A stretch of 64,000 nucleotides of DNA from Struthidea cinerea (GCA_013397865.1 VZTI01004402.1:546427-610426); one strand, 5' to 3'; counted from the stretch's first letter, positions 10,871 through 23,196 are shown. Program-made: numbers and translations. The notes: generated by a model from the sequence alone, not told the origin.

Positions 10871-13224
10871 CAGTAAAGCTGTCATGAAGATGCCTAAGCT
10901 CACAAAAAAATCTAGAAATTGTACGTGCTCCCCCCTTCTCCTCTCAAATGGGAAGTGGCAATTCCAGCTGCAACTGGCAAAAATGCACATAAAGAAGTGC
11001 AGCCCTAACCAAAAGAAGCAGCAGATGAGATGGAGCACCCAAGTGCCTGTCTGCATGGGAGATCAGAAATGGCTCATTTATACTGAGCTGACTGATTCAG
11101 TGAAACAAACCCTGAATTTTGACCCCTATGATTTAATGCAAAATCCTTAAGGATGCAAAATCCATCCTTCTGTTGGGACAACATTTAAAGAGGCACTTAC
11201 ACTGAGCATATGCTTTACATTCACTTGACTTTAGTTTCAAACAGGCTTAGTTTCATTCTGTTCCCACTACAGGCTTCAATAAATCAGTAATGAACAGTGA
11301 CTCAATACTTTATAATCCAGCATGCATTCAGCACTGTCCCACAGAAAGGTGCAATAAATTAATGTTCAATCGACTGTGCAAGTGAGGAATATCAGCAATA
11401 GTCCTGAAAAAGTTCTCCTCCATGAAGAAAAAAACCTACCCTAAAGGCAGAGTTCATCTTAGGGAAGGTTATTATAACAACACGCTAATTTGAGAAAGGT
11501 ATTTCACAGGAGTAAATCTGATGTTAGTGAGATCAACATCCAGTTTTAGTGGGAGGAGCCACAGCATCTTTCCTCATTTAAAGAGCTGAAGTTTTGAGCC
11601 AGGTGTAATACCTAGGAAAGAGTCCAAAGAGGTAGAAAGATTTATATTACAGGAACTCTCCTTCACCACTACTCGGACCCTTAGAGAAAGTGCTAAGCAA
11701 AAAGAAAGTCTGACCTAAAATGATGAAAGAATAAACTGATTTTGATAAAACAAGAATGAGGACTTCATTCTAAATTAACCTGTTACGTGAAAATCTGAGA
11801 CAAGCCACAGATTGTATCAGGTCTCCAATGGACCTGATTGCTCCTACTTAATTTAACCTTTTCCAAGTGGCACTTGAAACAAGTGGCCATGCACAGGAAG
11901 TAATTGCTTTAATCCTGGTTGGGATGAAAAAACTTTCAGTAGCTGTTTTCCTCCTTCCGTGTAGTGGGGAACAGTTCCTAGATAATCAGTGTGAGGAAGG
12001 CAGGTAGAAGCTGTCCCATCCATTTTCCCAGTTTTAGCACTGCACAGACTGATCCTGTGGGCAGGAAATGTGCCATGAGTGGAGGACAGAAATTAGGAGA
12101 CCTGTTGAAAAAAGTATCTGTAGCCTAAGGATGTTTTCTGACCTCCTGGAATCCCATAGATGTGATCTTTTCAAAGGGTGATTTCCCAGGTTTAAAGAAG
12201 CAGAGTTTTGTTGACTTCTTTAATCACATCAGAGGTGCCTGGTTTCTAGGGCAGGAACTTTTCCTCATGCCCTTGCAAAGAAAACAGACATGGGTTTTCC
12301 ATCCTGCCCTGACCTTTGGAAGTTGTCATCTCTGCCAGTACTGCACTTTCTGGCCCCGGAGAGAGCAGTTAGATCCTGGCTGAGGGAACTGAGCCACCTC
12401 CCGAATCACCATCACACTTCCTGCAGGTTAACACCTGTATTTTCCTTGGAGGTCATTCCATCCAAGAACTAACCAGGTCTGGCCCTGTTTAACTTAGGAG
12501 ATCCAAGCAGCAGGATTGTCCAGACTTCCAAAAACAAATATCAAACCCCACAGAGCCTCAGAGGAGCCTGGGCAGGAGGAGCTGCAGCCAGAGAGCACAG
12601 ACCCAGCGCAGAACTGCTGCTACAGGACACCGGTGCAGTGTGTTGTGGCACGAGTTCTCCAGCCTGGGGTTCAAGTGACTTCAAGGCCCTGGCTGGGTTC
12701 AGGACAAGAACAAGTCCAGACGAGGGGGAGCTGCAGAGACTGTAAGTTATAAAATGACTCATCCCTATGAGCCCTGTATGTGAGGCTTCTGCTTCCACCA
12801 AGCCAGGTGACATTTAACCACAAAAATATTTCACGTGCTTTTTACAAGGATGTGCATCACTGACTATGATAAAATACAGGGGTGTGGGAGAGTCAGGATG
12901 CAGCTTTTTCAGTGCAACTCCACATGAAGGAAAAAAAGGCAATAAAAAGGAAGTCTTGGCATAAGGAAAACATCCCAAGGAAATCTCGCCTTTTAATCTC
13001 GGCCGCAATCTCTTCCCGTCATCTTTCCTGCTTTTTAATTCTCTGCTGGACTTTTTATGTCATTCACTTTATCAACTTCACCTGTCTCAAAAGTCAATAA
13101 AAGCAGAGGCCACAGTTTTAAAATCCAGGCAAATGAACTGAGGCACCAAACTTTTCGACTTCTCCAGAGGTGCTGACTGCTCACAACTGTCAGGAAAAGC
13201 AACACAACCTGTGCGTGATCAGTG
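10871..13224. other. Non-coding interval, no gene recognised
   Basis: No gene. The GC-richer part at 12540-12740 carries overlapping chance ORFs on both strands. No transposon signature was recognised. Confidence 0.5.
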
Positions 13225-13380
13225 CCTTTAAAAATCACTTAAGTGCTTGAAGAGGAATATAACTGGAAAACACAGAGGATAATACTTTCAAAAGCTTCTG
13301 ACTCAAGAGCCACTATTTTACTTTCACAAGTGATTTAAGCACTTGGGAGTTCAAGAACTACTTAAAAATCAAGTGTATTC
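13225..13380. promoter_or_regulatory. Cluster of NK2-type homeodomain motifs
   Basis: Within about 155 bases lie CACTTAAGTG (13236-13245, a perfect 10-bp palindrome), CAAGTG (13327-13332), AAGCACTT (13337-13344), and TCAAGTG (13369-13375). The core AAGTG/CACTT is the known preference of NK2-class homeodomains (NKX2 family). The spacing and repetition are seen directly. Binding is inference. Confidence 0.3.
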
Positions 13381-14659
13381 TGAAAGGCACGATACTTTTT
13401 GTGAAGGGTATACAGATACCTCTTCTGGTAATGTACTTACCCAGAAGTTTTAGGCCTCTCTCAGAGAGGATTCAATGCATTGGAATTCCAGTCCAGGACT
13501 GGCCACACCGTCACCTACACAAGCTCCACCAATATTCAAATGGGAAAGTAACTTTCCATGTTTATTGCCTGAGGAAACCTCAGTTCAAGAATTACCTAAA
13601 CAACATTGTACTGATTGCTGAGGAAAGGCTCTCCTGTACTTTTCTAGTGCCTCTGATGGAAAATGCTTTTTTCAGGCTTTCTCCTGTTACCATTTTTTCC
13701 TGACATCTGTTCATCACTAAGCCAGCAATAGAGTCAGTGTCCCACCATGATGTATGTGCTTCCAAAACACTCTGAGCAGAAGGAAGAGATTGCTAAGTGT
13801 ACAGAGACAGCAAAGGCAATCATGTCATGGCTTAACCCAGCTTGTTGATAGAGGAGGTTTACAGCTGTCATTAGTGAAATGGAGAAGAGGCTGCTAACAC
13901 AAGCTCATACCACTGACAGCTACAGATCAGGAAAAAATCTCAACACATGGCAGCATTTCACTGCTGAGCTGTTGGCCTGAAATTCTGTTAATATTTATCC
14001 AATGTGCTGATCTTTAACACTTGGATTGCTGCTGGCAGCAGAGAGTCAAACCAGCCTGAGGCCTTCACAAGGTAAGTGTGCTGTGTGGCCAGAGTCAGAT
14101 TAAAGCTTAGCAAGTCCTACCAACAGTGCAGAGGCATCTGGAGATAAAGGGGTCAGTCATCCTGTACCGCCTTGGCCTGAGCTAACCTGGATGCTTCAGC
14201 AGTTCCTGAAGGCAGTGGGGAGGCTGGGCTGCTGTAGGTGTGGTTTGCACACATCCCAGCTATACATTAAGAGTGTGGTCAGTGTCTTAGGCAGACAGAA
14301 CAGCTTGGTCTTGCCTCTGAAACTGTGGCTTCCAGGGGACTCTTTTCAAGCTCCCAAGGAGTGTGCTGACACCACCATTGCTGCCCATCACTGCAAGAGT
14401 TAACTAGAGCACAGTGGGGTTAGTATCTTTGAAATATTCAGGATTCAAGCCTTTTCTCCTTGGAAAGACACGTTTTTAATCGGAAGGCATGTGCTATTTT
14501 CTCTTTCAGTGTCTCTAAAGAGGAGGAAGATTCTCTGTTACTGTTTTAGAATCTCTTTTCTATGATTGAGTTCAAGCTCTTTCTTTGGAACAGCACTTTA
14601 GTGTTTCTTCCTTATTTAGACAAGGTTTAAATCACATATTTTGCTGCATTCATTTTTCT
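13381..14659. other. Non-coding interval
   Basis: No recognised gene. A donor-like CACAAG/GTAAGT occurs at 14072 on the plus strand, but the nearest acceptor-like AG leaves only about 35 bases, so I do not call an exon. Confidence 0.45.
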
Positions 14660-14935
14660 TTGGTTTTCTTTTGCACAGAGAACCTGTTGGCTTTCTGTTC
14701 TTTAACACCATACACCACTCCTAATTCAATCCTAGCCACCTACCTGGTTACATCCAAAAAAATGTTCTCTCAGTTTGCCTCCTGGCCTGATGTGCTGCTT
14801 AGATCTCTCTCACTGCAAGAAGCCTTCCCCTCTTCTGCTATTCATCACAGCAATTTCACATGCTCTCTTCAGCTGTTCTCTCCACGGGCTGGTGAAGCTG
14901 GCACGGTTATTATCCTCTTTATCCCGTGCAAAGTT
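14660..14935 (+). mobile_element. Possible L2-like LINE fossil
   Basis: The pyrimidine-rich text (tgttctttaacaccat, cctagccacctacctgg, caagaagccttcccctc, cacatgctctcttcag) follows the order and wording of the L2 LINE 3' coding part, which has similar 'cctacctctccagcc' and 'gaggccttccctga' blocks. The match is weak, and chance ORFs in it reflect low stop density of pyrimidine-rich DNA. Confidence 0.35.
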
Positions 14936-15518
14936 TAAAAAAAAAAAGATTATTTATGGATAACACTGGGACCACCCATACAGCAAGAAAAATTGAGAAA
15001 AAAACTGTTGTTTTCATGCTTTGGGCAGTTACACACATGCATAGCTTGGATCAGACAGTCCTTCCCATTTGACTTCTGTTCTCAGTAAATATTTGTAGCT
15101 TTGCTGATAAAGCACTGCTGGATTTCTCAGCTGGGCTTCCATATGGACCATAAGCTGTGGCACTGGACTATAGAACCTCATTCAATAACAAGATTTCTTG
15201 AATAGTCATTTGTTTCATTCTCTAATTTGGTCATGAAAAATCTGTTTAGGAATCAAATGGCAGAACAAAGTCTCCAAATACAGCTGCTTTGGCTGTATTA
15301 TTGATTGCTGTGAGGCCCATGGCAATAGTAACAAGGGCTCAAAGGCATGAATTTCTTTTTTATTGTGACCTAAATTTGCGTATAGAAAATGGCAAAAATG
15401 TGGAGGATTTTTTAAATATTATATGATTTCTATTTAATGCACCTTATCTTTGTTTCAGTCTGGTTTTACTCGTGAACAAAGCACATTTCTTGTTTGTGCC
15501 TGCCCTGTCTGTGCACAG

Positions 15519-15613
15519 CAGAGGCTTCTGAGGATGTGCACTGAATCCCGGGGAGCTGAGTGCTCTGACCATGGAACAAGCACAAGCTGTAATGACCTGA
15601 AGGAGAGAGCAGA
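15519..15613 (+). other. Candidate exon 1 of a plus-strand spliced transcript
   Basis: The segment follows a strong acceptor (tgtttgtgcctgccctgtctgtgcacag) and ends at AGA/GTGAGTAC, a good donor. One frame is open for all 95 bases (31 codons plus two bases). Joined to the next good exon at 17719, that frame stops after 19 codons, so a coding transcript of just these pieces is not supported. A long non-coding RNA or a chance pair of splice sites are the alternatives. Confidence 0.25.
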
Positions 15614-16087
15614 GTGAGTACCTGCCCAGGGCTGGCCAGCCTGGGGATCTGGAGTACATGGAGAGGAGCTGTATCCCAGGACAGCACCTATGGCAGGAGA
15701 AGTCCCGACACCAGCCACAGGACAGTTTTGTCACGGGGCTGGTGGGTGATCTGAATGTCTGACTCTGAGCTCAGCATCCCTGGCTTGCCCCTGACCCAGC
15801 TTTTCAGTGGGAGACCCAGAGAATTGTCACCATCTGTCCCCTGGAAATGACTTTCCATACACCTGCACGCAACACAGCCGCAGGAAGGTTTCACTCTCGA
15901 CTCAGAGGTCAAGGCTGTTGGCCACTTCTAAGTTCACTAGTTTGCAATCAGTAGTTTCTTCCCAAAAGATAAAATATCACTAAGAGGAAAAAGACATAGA
16001 AAAATAAGGATGACTTCAAACCTCAGTTTTACAGCTTTTTCCCTTTTGGAACTAACAACAACTCTAACACCTCCCTTTTGCCCACGG
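15614..16087. other. Non-coding interval
   Basis: No gene or named repeat. Minus-strand ORFs at 15444-15912 overlap in several frames and show no domain. Confidence 0.45.
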
Positions 16088-16240
16088 ATCTCAAAGTGCT
16101 TTACAAAGGCAACAAACAGCACTGACAGCACTTTGCAGTGAGGGAAACAGGAGTACAAAGGGGAAGGTTATTTATCTAAGAACCCTTCAAGAGACCAACA
16201 GCAGATGTAGGAATACAACCAGTAATCTGCTGGCTAGAAA
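16088..16240 (-). mobile_element. MIR SINE fragment, inverted
   Basis: Plus-strand reading shows the reversed MIR order: atctcaaagtgctttacaaa (16089-16108), then gtgagggaaacaggag, then a diverged counterpart of the 'cttgcccaaggtcac' core (gttatttatctaagaaccct), then gcagatgtaggaatacaacc. This is the reverse complement of the tRNA-derived MIR core and L2-like tail. Confidence 0.65.
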
Positions 16241-17718
16241 AGCTGCTCCCTGTACATGCTGCTTAGAGTGGTCACATTTCTAATGCCAATAAAATCTGTG
16301 GTTTCGACCCCTCTGACCCCCTTATCAGTCCTTCCCTCCCTTCCCAGCATCCACATTCCCAGTTAGTCATCATGTGACAGTGAAAGTCCCTTTGGGATGG
16401 ACTTACTGCTTCTGTTACTAAAGCTTCTTTTTCTTAGGTACTGGTTCTGGTATTTATGAGATAAATTTTATGTTTTGTGCAAAGCAGGAAGATTAGGCTT
16501 GGGGGAGGTTCAATGTGTTAAATAGGTAGTTGAGACAACATCTTCTATATAAAGATTATTTCAAAACTGCCCTCAGTGCAAGCTGCAGCTGAATTTAAAT
16601 GCAGCCTTGGCTTTTTTGCAATTTCCTGCCAGAAGAGCAGCTCTCAAACTGTTTTGAAATAAAAAGACACAAATGCTGGAAGGAGGCAAGTGGTCAATTG
16701 ACCTCATCAGAGCTCAGTGCTGGTGCTAGTCAGGCATTTTCCAACTAGAGGGGTTGGGTTTTCCATTCTTTTGGGGGGCAGGGGGAAAGAAAATCCCAAT
16801 TTCTCAGAACTGAAACTTTTTGTGGGAAACACATCATTTTCACAAAACGCTTTCTGGGAAGAATCTTCCTGCTCAGCTTGAGACTGATGGACAAAAACTG
16901 ATTGGGAAAGGATCCCAGCATAGCCAGCAGCCCAGTGGTCAGCACATTCCCTGGTGATGTGCATTTACACCATGTGATACAGGAAAGATTGAGTTGGCTC
17001 CAAATAAAGCAGAGCAAGGATTTGACACAGTCTTCCCACAGCCACTGCAAATACCCCAACCTCTGGGTCATCCTCTGTTCTCTGCCCCAAGAAATGGGAT
17101 TTTTAAGAAGTCAGAACCAATCCAACAGGAACAATTGTACTCAACAGATTGATCCCAGTCAGGGAGGTGTTTTAGACCGTAAACATGAACCCTGGTCTCC
17201 TACATCCTATAGAAGTATCATCAGCACTAGGCTTTGGCATGCTGGCAGCTGAACCTGTTTGCTCATTTGCTCTTTCTTCAACAAGCAGCCTTATCTTCAT
17301 TTTGATGAGACAAAAACTCTAAAACAACCCCATTTTTCTTAAAACATGTGTTGCTTTCTAGCCGGCTTTACTCAGCATTTTAGGAGGGAGCCCTTGGTCT
17401 GATACCAGCCATTTAACATCTGACCCACTTTGGGGTTGCCACTGACACCAAATCTAAAGAAAACCAACCAACACATACAGAATGAGAAGCATTTTCTCTT
17501 GCCTCACCAGGCTGTGAATCAGACCCCAAACTCCAACAGTTTCCCAAAAAGTGCCATTGGGTTTGTTTGCTTGTTTAATAGAAAAGAAAGGGTGTGTTCT
17601 TTACACTAAACCATCCTTTAGAGAAGCATGGCAGGAGCCCACACTGGAAAGGTCCCTGGGCTACTGCTCTACCTTCTGTGCATTGCTGCTTGTTGATGGC
17701 TTGTTTTTTTGTTCCTAG
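16241..17718. other. Non-coding interval
   Basis: No gene recognised. 16738-16860 contains G-rich and gaaac/tttc-rich words resembling decayed repeat, but I cannot assign a family. Confidence 0.45.
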
Positions 17719-17888
17719 TCTTGGAGAGAAACCGGCAGGAATTGTGCAAGGTCCTTGCACAGCTGGAAGCAGATGATCCCTTTGCTACAGCTCTGGAGCT
17801 GCTGGAGAACTGGTTCCACTCCCTTCAGCTACGGACTGCTCCTCCTCCTATGATCTGAATTATTTCAGAATTCTGTGGGATGCACCAG
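17719..17888 (+). other. Candidate exon 2, excellent splice sites, protein-like frame
   Basis: The acceptor is a T-rich tract ending in gttcctag, and the donor is CACCAG/GTGAGTG. Both are close to consensus. The frame starting at 17721 reads 45 codons to a TGA at 17856-17858. It opens LERNRQELCKVLAQLE and continues through DDPFATALELLENWF, which looks like an amphipathic helix with balanced composition. A second frame is also open for about 44 codons, so the protein-like look may be chance. If coding, this would be the last coding exon of an unidentified coiled-coil protein, with a 3' UTR intron. If not, a non-coding RNA exon. Confidence 0.35.
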
Positions 17889-18195
17889 GTGAGTGAAAAT
17901 GAGTGAGTTGTCATCAAGAAAGGTTTCAAATCACCAGCATCAAATTTTCACTAGTCTCAATTTTTTCCCAACACACATAATAAATAAATTCAGAGAGAAG
18001 TGAAGGAAGGGATAATCTGCAAATGTGCTAAAGAATCCTGTGATGTCGTGTGAATATTGAGGGAGGCCATGGCAGGTTTTCTCAGAGGGTCAGAGAGGTA
18101 CCCATGGTGGAGAGGAGGATTGTAAAATACTGACTTTTAGTTCACTTTCTTTGGCTGAGGCAAATAATTTGATCCCTCTTTCCCAAACTGCTCAG

Positions 18196-18305
18196 GCACA
18201 CAGGAGGGAGGATGCTGACAAAAGTTGCTTCAACCTGTTCAAGTTCCCTTTTGGAAAGCAGCTCTTTGCCAACCCTACCAGTATAAAACAATGCTTTACT
18301 CAAAG
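18196..18305 (+). other. Candidate exon 3 of a plus-strand spliced transcript
   Basis: Preceded by tgatccctctttcccaaactgctcag and followed by CAAAG/GTAAGTCT, a near-perfect donor. It lies 307 bases after the donor of the previous candidate exon, a normal short intron. One frame is open through all 110 bases (starts AHRREDADKSCFNLFKF), but it is not in frame with a continuing frame from the previous segment. A long non-coding RNA fits best. Confidence 0.3.
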
Positions 18306-19213
18306 GTAAGTCTTCTAAATTAGGGTCTGCATTTACATAGAAGTAAGGATGACAATCCGAAGGAACATTAGCTGAAAGGTGCTGAAGAATAATAGCATTT
18401 TTCTGTCCTTACTATGAGGAGGAAAGGAAACTATACATCACGTGAAAGGCTGACCAGCTGCTCCTGTTACATAATGGATGGGGACATCGCTGATTCAATA
18501 AATGCTAAGAATACAGAAATTTATCTACAAAGATGGATACTTTCGTGTCCGCATTAAGACTTTACTAAAATGTATGGCAGGAATATACCACATGTTTCCT
18601 GGTTGTTTCTCTTTGCACGCTGGTTTATTTCATCTCTTTTTTCCCCCAATACTTTTTATAGGCACTGAAGAGGAGCAGTGGGGGGGAAACTGGTGTTCTA
18701 GCAAGCAAGGATCTCAGCCACATAACAGGGAAAAAAAACCAATTTCCAGACTAGAGAAGATTTGCACAGCACTTTCTGAACCTGAGTAAGATTTAAACCT
18801 TGAGTAGAGTCGGCAGGCACATCACAGCCCACCTTCAGAAAGAGTGGCTGCAAATGAGCGGGAAACCCAACCACTAATGATCAGTTAAATACTCAGTTCC
18901 TTCTGTCAATAAATTTAAACATACTCAAGGAAGATCTCAAAAAAACCTCCTCAGACAAATTCTGAGTATGTTGACAAAGGAAGAAAACAGCTCTTATTTA
19001 AAAAAAAGTCCACATTTGTTAAATAAAACAAAACATGGCGCTGAGACTGCAGCTGAATTCAAAGACAATTCTACAGGTAACTGGAAGAAGTATTGGGAGA
19101 GAGAAAACTTCTATTTCAGACTAATCTGGTGACTACAAATCAGAAGTGGATATTTACTAAGGTAAGATTACCTCACCCTGGACTGTGTTTAATTCCTGTC
19201 TCTTCCTTTGCAG

Positions 19214-19294
19214 AATTCAGTTCTGGCTGTGTAAAACATTGAAAAATGTGGAAAGCAGAGACGAGGAGAAAGACAAACACATCTGCTGGTGCAG
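19214..19294 (+). other. Candidate exon 4 of a plus-strand spliced transcript
   Basis: Strong acceptor (ttcctgtctcttcctttgcag) directly before 19214. Two donor-like sites follow, GCAG/GTGGGC after 19294 and GCAG/GTATCA after 19308. Another donor at 19161 (ACTAAG/GTAAGA) would leave an intron of only 52 bases to this acceptor, too short for vertebrate splicing, so the two cannot be joined. Confidence 0.25.
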
Positions 19295-19308
19295 GTGGGC
19301 ACGTGCAG

Positions 19309-20403
19309 GTATCAGTGCATGGATTTGAATTCATGTTTGGCAAACGCTGAATGGAGGTGGGAGCTTTGGGATGCCAGGGCTGGAAGCAGGGCCTGATAAG
19401 TCCTGAACAACAGCTCTACACTACAGAGATACTTGATATGGAAATCAAAATAAGGTAACGCATGGTGAGCTACCTGGGCTCTCTGAGCTGCTTCTGGTTT
19501 CTCTGCAAGAGAAACACAATTTCCAAGGGTTCAGCTCCCATTTATATAGCAAAACAGACATCCTGGTTTTCCAGAGATTATGAAAAAAATCCTCTCCCTG
19601 CTCTACATTCTGAAGTGTACCAGCAGAGCCAACTGTATTTCATTTGGGGCAGCAGAGCTCCATCAATTTGCACAAGGCAGGGAGCTTCTGTTTCCAAACA
19701 GACCATGAGGAGAGTTATGACCTGCAGATCAGGCCAGAATATCCTTGGCTCTGTTTCAGGATGCAAATACTGCTTTTTCTCTTAGAAATATTAAAATTGA
19801 ATGATCTAGTGAGGAGGCCTTTTCTACCTACTTTGGTTATAGGTCTTTTGAGAGATTATCTTGACTATCAAGTAGCTTTTAGTGTTTATCAGTGACCACA
19901 AGATCAATTTGCACTCTTAGAAAATAAATACAATTCTTGCTTACAGTAAAAATCAAATGTGCAAGTATGGAGGAAAAGAAGAGAGAACAGGATTAATAAA
20001 TTACAATTGTTAGCAAGCACTAACGTATCGAAAATGGCAAATTCTCTGGAGTACAGCTGAGCTTCTTCTATTCAGGTCAATGACTCCTTTTGTGATTCTC
20101 TCCTCTCAAAAAGAGCATTTTTCAATGATTTATGTATAATAATCTCCACATCAGCATACCGTATTTTTCACTATTTGTTTGTCAAACATGCAGCAGGACT
20201 CTCACACTGAATCCCTTAGCCTTGAAAACCCAACTGGGATAAAGGCATAAAAATACACATATAAAATAGAAATATTTATTACCGAGGCTGATGTTTATGA
20301 TTTGACATGTAGGTAAGGGGAAAAAATACGTCATTTTAGATTGCTGAGTTAAGGCTTTAATGGTGTGGATTTCAGACAGATACGTGAGGGCTGTTTATTA
20401 AGC
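19309..20403. other. Non-coding interval
   Basis: No gene or named repeat recognised. ORFs around 19462-19895 are chance, overlapping on both strands. Confidence 0.45.
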
Positions 20404-20419
20404 AAAAAAAAAAAAAAAA
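20404..20419. repeat. Poly(A) run, 16 bases
   Basis: Uninterrupted A run after 'agc'. There is no transposon body directly upstream that I can recognise, so it need not be a retroposon tail. Confidence 0.9.
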
Positions 20420-20538
20420 GGAAAATCATCCATTCACAGGCCAGCAGAGCAGGAAACTGCAGTAAGTGCTGCAAAAGCAGCTTCTCATTGGTCTGTGCCA
20501 GTGCTGGCTGCTCCAGCCTGCAGGAGTCAGAGCTGGAC

Positions 20539-20585
20539 AAAAAAAAAAAAAAANNNNNNNNNNNNNNNNNNAAAAAAAAAAAAAA
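20539..20585. other. Assembly gap (18 N) inside poly(A)
   Basis: N bases at 20554-20571 are flanked by 15 A on the left (20539-20553) and 14 A on the right (20572-20585). The true sequence is probably one long poly(A) or A-rich run that the assembler could not size. Proteins predicted across it with X residues are meaningless. Confidence 0.97.
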
Positions 20586-23160
20586 CAAGAAAAAAATTAT
20601 TTAAATGATTCAGCTGACTTGAATCAGTTCAAACAGATTTGCAAGTTGTTGGATTCAGGGTTGTTTTTTTCAGGACTGAATTCCATCGTAGTAGATTTTC
20701 AGCCATCTCTGCTCCTGTACTTCAAAGTGCTCTCCCACCACTACACCCCAAATGCCTGTTTCAGGTGCTGACGTGCTGATTTCTTGAAAAAAAGCAAAAG
20801 AAAATTCAGATGCCAACTTGTTTGAAGTCTCATGCATTATAAAGTCTTGTCATCCAGTCTAAGAGCAGGACAGAGCCCTATGACAAAAGGTCACAATTTC
20901 CAACAGTGCCCCAGGAGGCTGAAATATTACCTGAGGTAAAGGCTGAGTGTGTTGTTTCTTTGTCTTAAATCACAGCAGTTCTTCCACGGGAACACCTCTC
21001 TCTGGGCTGGAGAGCTCCCAGGGAATCTCAGATGATCCCAAATCATGCTGGACTATCCCACCGGTAAATCCATATCTGGGCTAATTCTCATTTTCCCTCA
21101 GAAGATGCGAGAGATGCAGAAGCCACATATGGGAATTCTACACCAGGCAAAATAGCACCACATGTGAATAGTGACAGCATTTTGGAGGTTGTAATTTGTT
21201 ATAGAAAATATTCCAATCATTTTTATTATTTGATTGGCAGGTGAAAATCCCAGCAGATTTCAATTTCAGTATGAATTATAATTTTTACCAGGTCATACCA
21301 TGCATGTTCCCTACTGATGTAGAAGGTTCCATTGTCTTTTCTGTCAGTATGAAAACTTCACCGATGTAAATTCCATTTTCAAATCTAGGGGGAGGGATGG
21401 ACAGACCCCACACAGAGAGGGGGAAGGAGGGGGGCAAATCAAGAGATAAAAAATCAGATTTCCAGTATCGCTCAGCTAACAGGTCTGTCCCACCCTGGCC
21501 AAGACTTTAAAGGCAACCAAGCCTTCTCACTAGAGCTGTATTCTCAAAATTGACTGGGTACTTAGTAGGCACTGAAGTCCATAAATATTTCACAAGGAAA
21601 AGAATGCATTTCCCAAGCATTGACTAGCTACATATATTATTTATATGAAACCATAACTTAAGTTGAAAAACAATAAATGCTTCAACAACAGACCTGTTCA
21701 CAACCTACTCCATTACTAAGTAAAATGGGCTCTGCCTGTTCCTGAGGATCTTATAACTATGCAGAAATTCAGCGAGACCTGCACAGAAACCCGACCTACA
21801 AAGGTGCAGGAGGAGATTGCAGTCGCTGCACCAATACCAGTTAACTTGAAATTACACAGACAAGAGATTACAAGATGCTGAAATTCATTTACATTTCATA
21901 TTTGTATTGCACTTTATGCTCGTGTTTGAGGTCAGGTCTCTCAGTCTAAATAAGGGCAGGAAATGCACAAGAAGGGAGAGGTGTTACCTCCCTTTTCATA
22001 CCCAAACCATCAGAGCTCAGGGACATTAAGGACTCCATTTTCCACCGCCATGCCCCCAGCACAGCTCACCAGTAGCCTTTTCCAGAGGAAAAAGGTGCTA
22101 CGAAAAAGATGAGGGTCAGAAAAAACAGAGATTGCATATTCCAGATTGATGCCAAAAGACTCCTGAAGATCTGTGAACTGCACTGAGACTTTCCACTTCC
22201 CAAACAACTTCGCTACAAAACTCCCCCTTCTTGGTGAAAGACCTTCAGACAGGTTTTTAAATGGCTGCTTTGTCATTCAACCTGTTCAACCCCGCAGAGG
22301 AGGCCTCTCAGAGGAGGTGTAACAGACTAATGCTCTTTTGCCTGAAGCACTCATAACATTAATGGAAGTTAATTCTGCTGGTGGAAAAGGTTTAAGTGAG
22401 TTTTGCTAGCTCATAACCACAGCTAGGGAGAAGGGAAAAGCTTTTGGAGAAAGTGGATCCAAGATGTAGGCATTACCTTCACCATTTATGTGTTTACCAC
22501 TCAGCTGGCAGCTAATGGCCCATGTACAAACTCAGGATGAAAGTGGGTAAAATAAATTGCATTCTTTGGAATAACCATCCCTTCTTTCAGTGGCACAGAA
22601 AGAAAACATCCAAAATGCACCCTGGAAAGCTATTTTGAGTTTGTTCTTTTGGCAAGACACAGAAAGTGCCAAGATAAAGTCAGTCAATTCAGTATTGTGA
22701 AGGGAGGGGGAAAAGGCAATAAAAACAGTGGAAGCTCTGAAGACAAGACTCACCTCAGTGCAGACAGCAAGAAGGATATTTATGCACTATTTATACCACT
22801 CCAAGTGCAAATTTTGCCTTGCATCGATTACAATGCACGTCTCAAAGATCTTTCTGCAGCTCTGGCATAATTCTAATAATGCAGAGGCTGAGGAAAAGGG
22901 AAACTGCAGCCACTTTGGGCAAGATCAGCTGGCACATCCCTGTCCCCTCACAGTCCAGGGCATCACACACATCCTGACACACACCCAGACAGAGCAGGCT
23001 GGAAGCTGCAGCATGACAGAGGCTGTGTTAGCAACGGAGCATTTCCCAGGCATTTCCTTGTAGTTTCCTGGCTCTGCCTCCATTCCCTGCACTGAGAAGA
23101 AGTGGGAGGGTTTGGGGTGCAGTGATGTGCTGGGGGCCAGGCCCTTGGTTACTGTTAGAG
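20586..23160. other. Non-coding interval, no gene recognised
   Basis: AT-rich to mixed DNA. Nothing coding of a known family. An AC-rich patch sits at 22966-22990. A GC-richer part begins near 22900. Confidence 0.5.
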
Positions 23161-23196
23161 GAAGGAAGGAGGGGCATTAGAAGGAGGGGTGTTAGG
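23161..23196. repeat. G/A-rich short tandem duplication
   Basis: Two imperfect copies of a gaaggaggggYRttag unit lie head to tail at the start of a purine-rich stretch. Confidence 0.7.

Noticed and set aside
19120..19161. Small segment between ttctatttcag and ACTAAG/GTAAGA
   Set aside because: Its intron to the strong acceptor at 19213 would be only 52 bases, below the vertebrate minimum.
20349..20771. ORFs with X and poly-Lys or poly-Phe
   Set aside because: They read through the N gap and poly(A) run.
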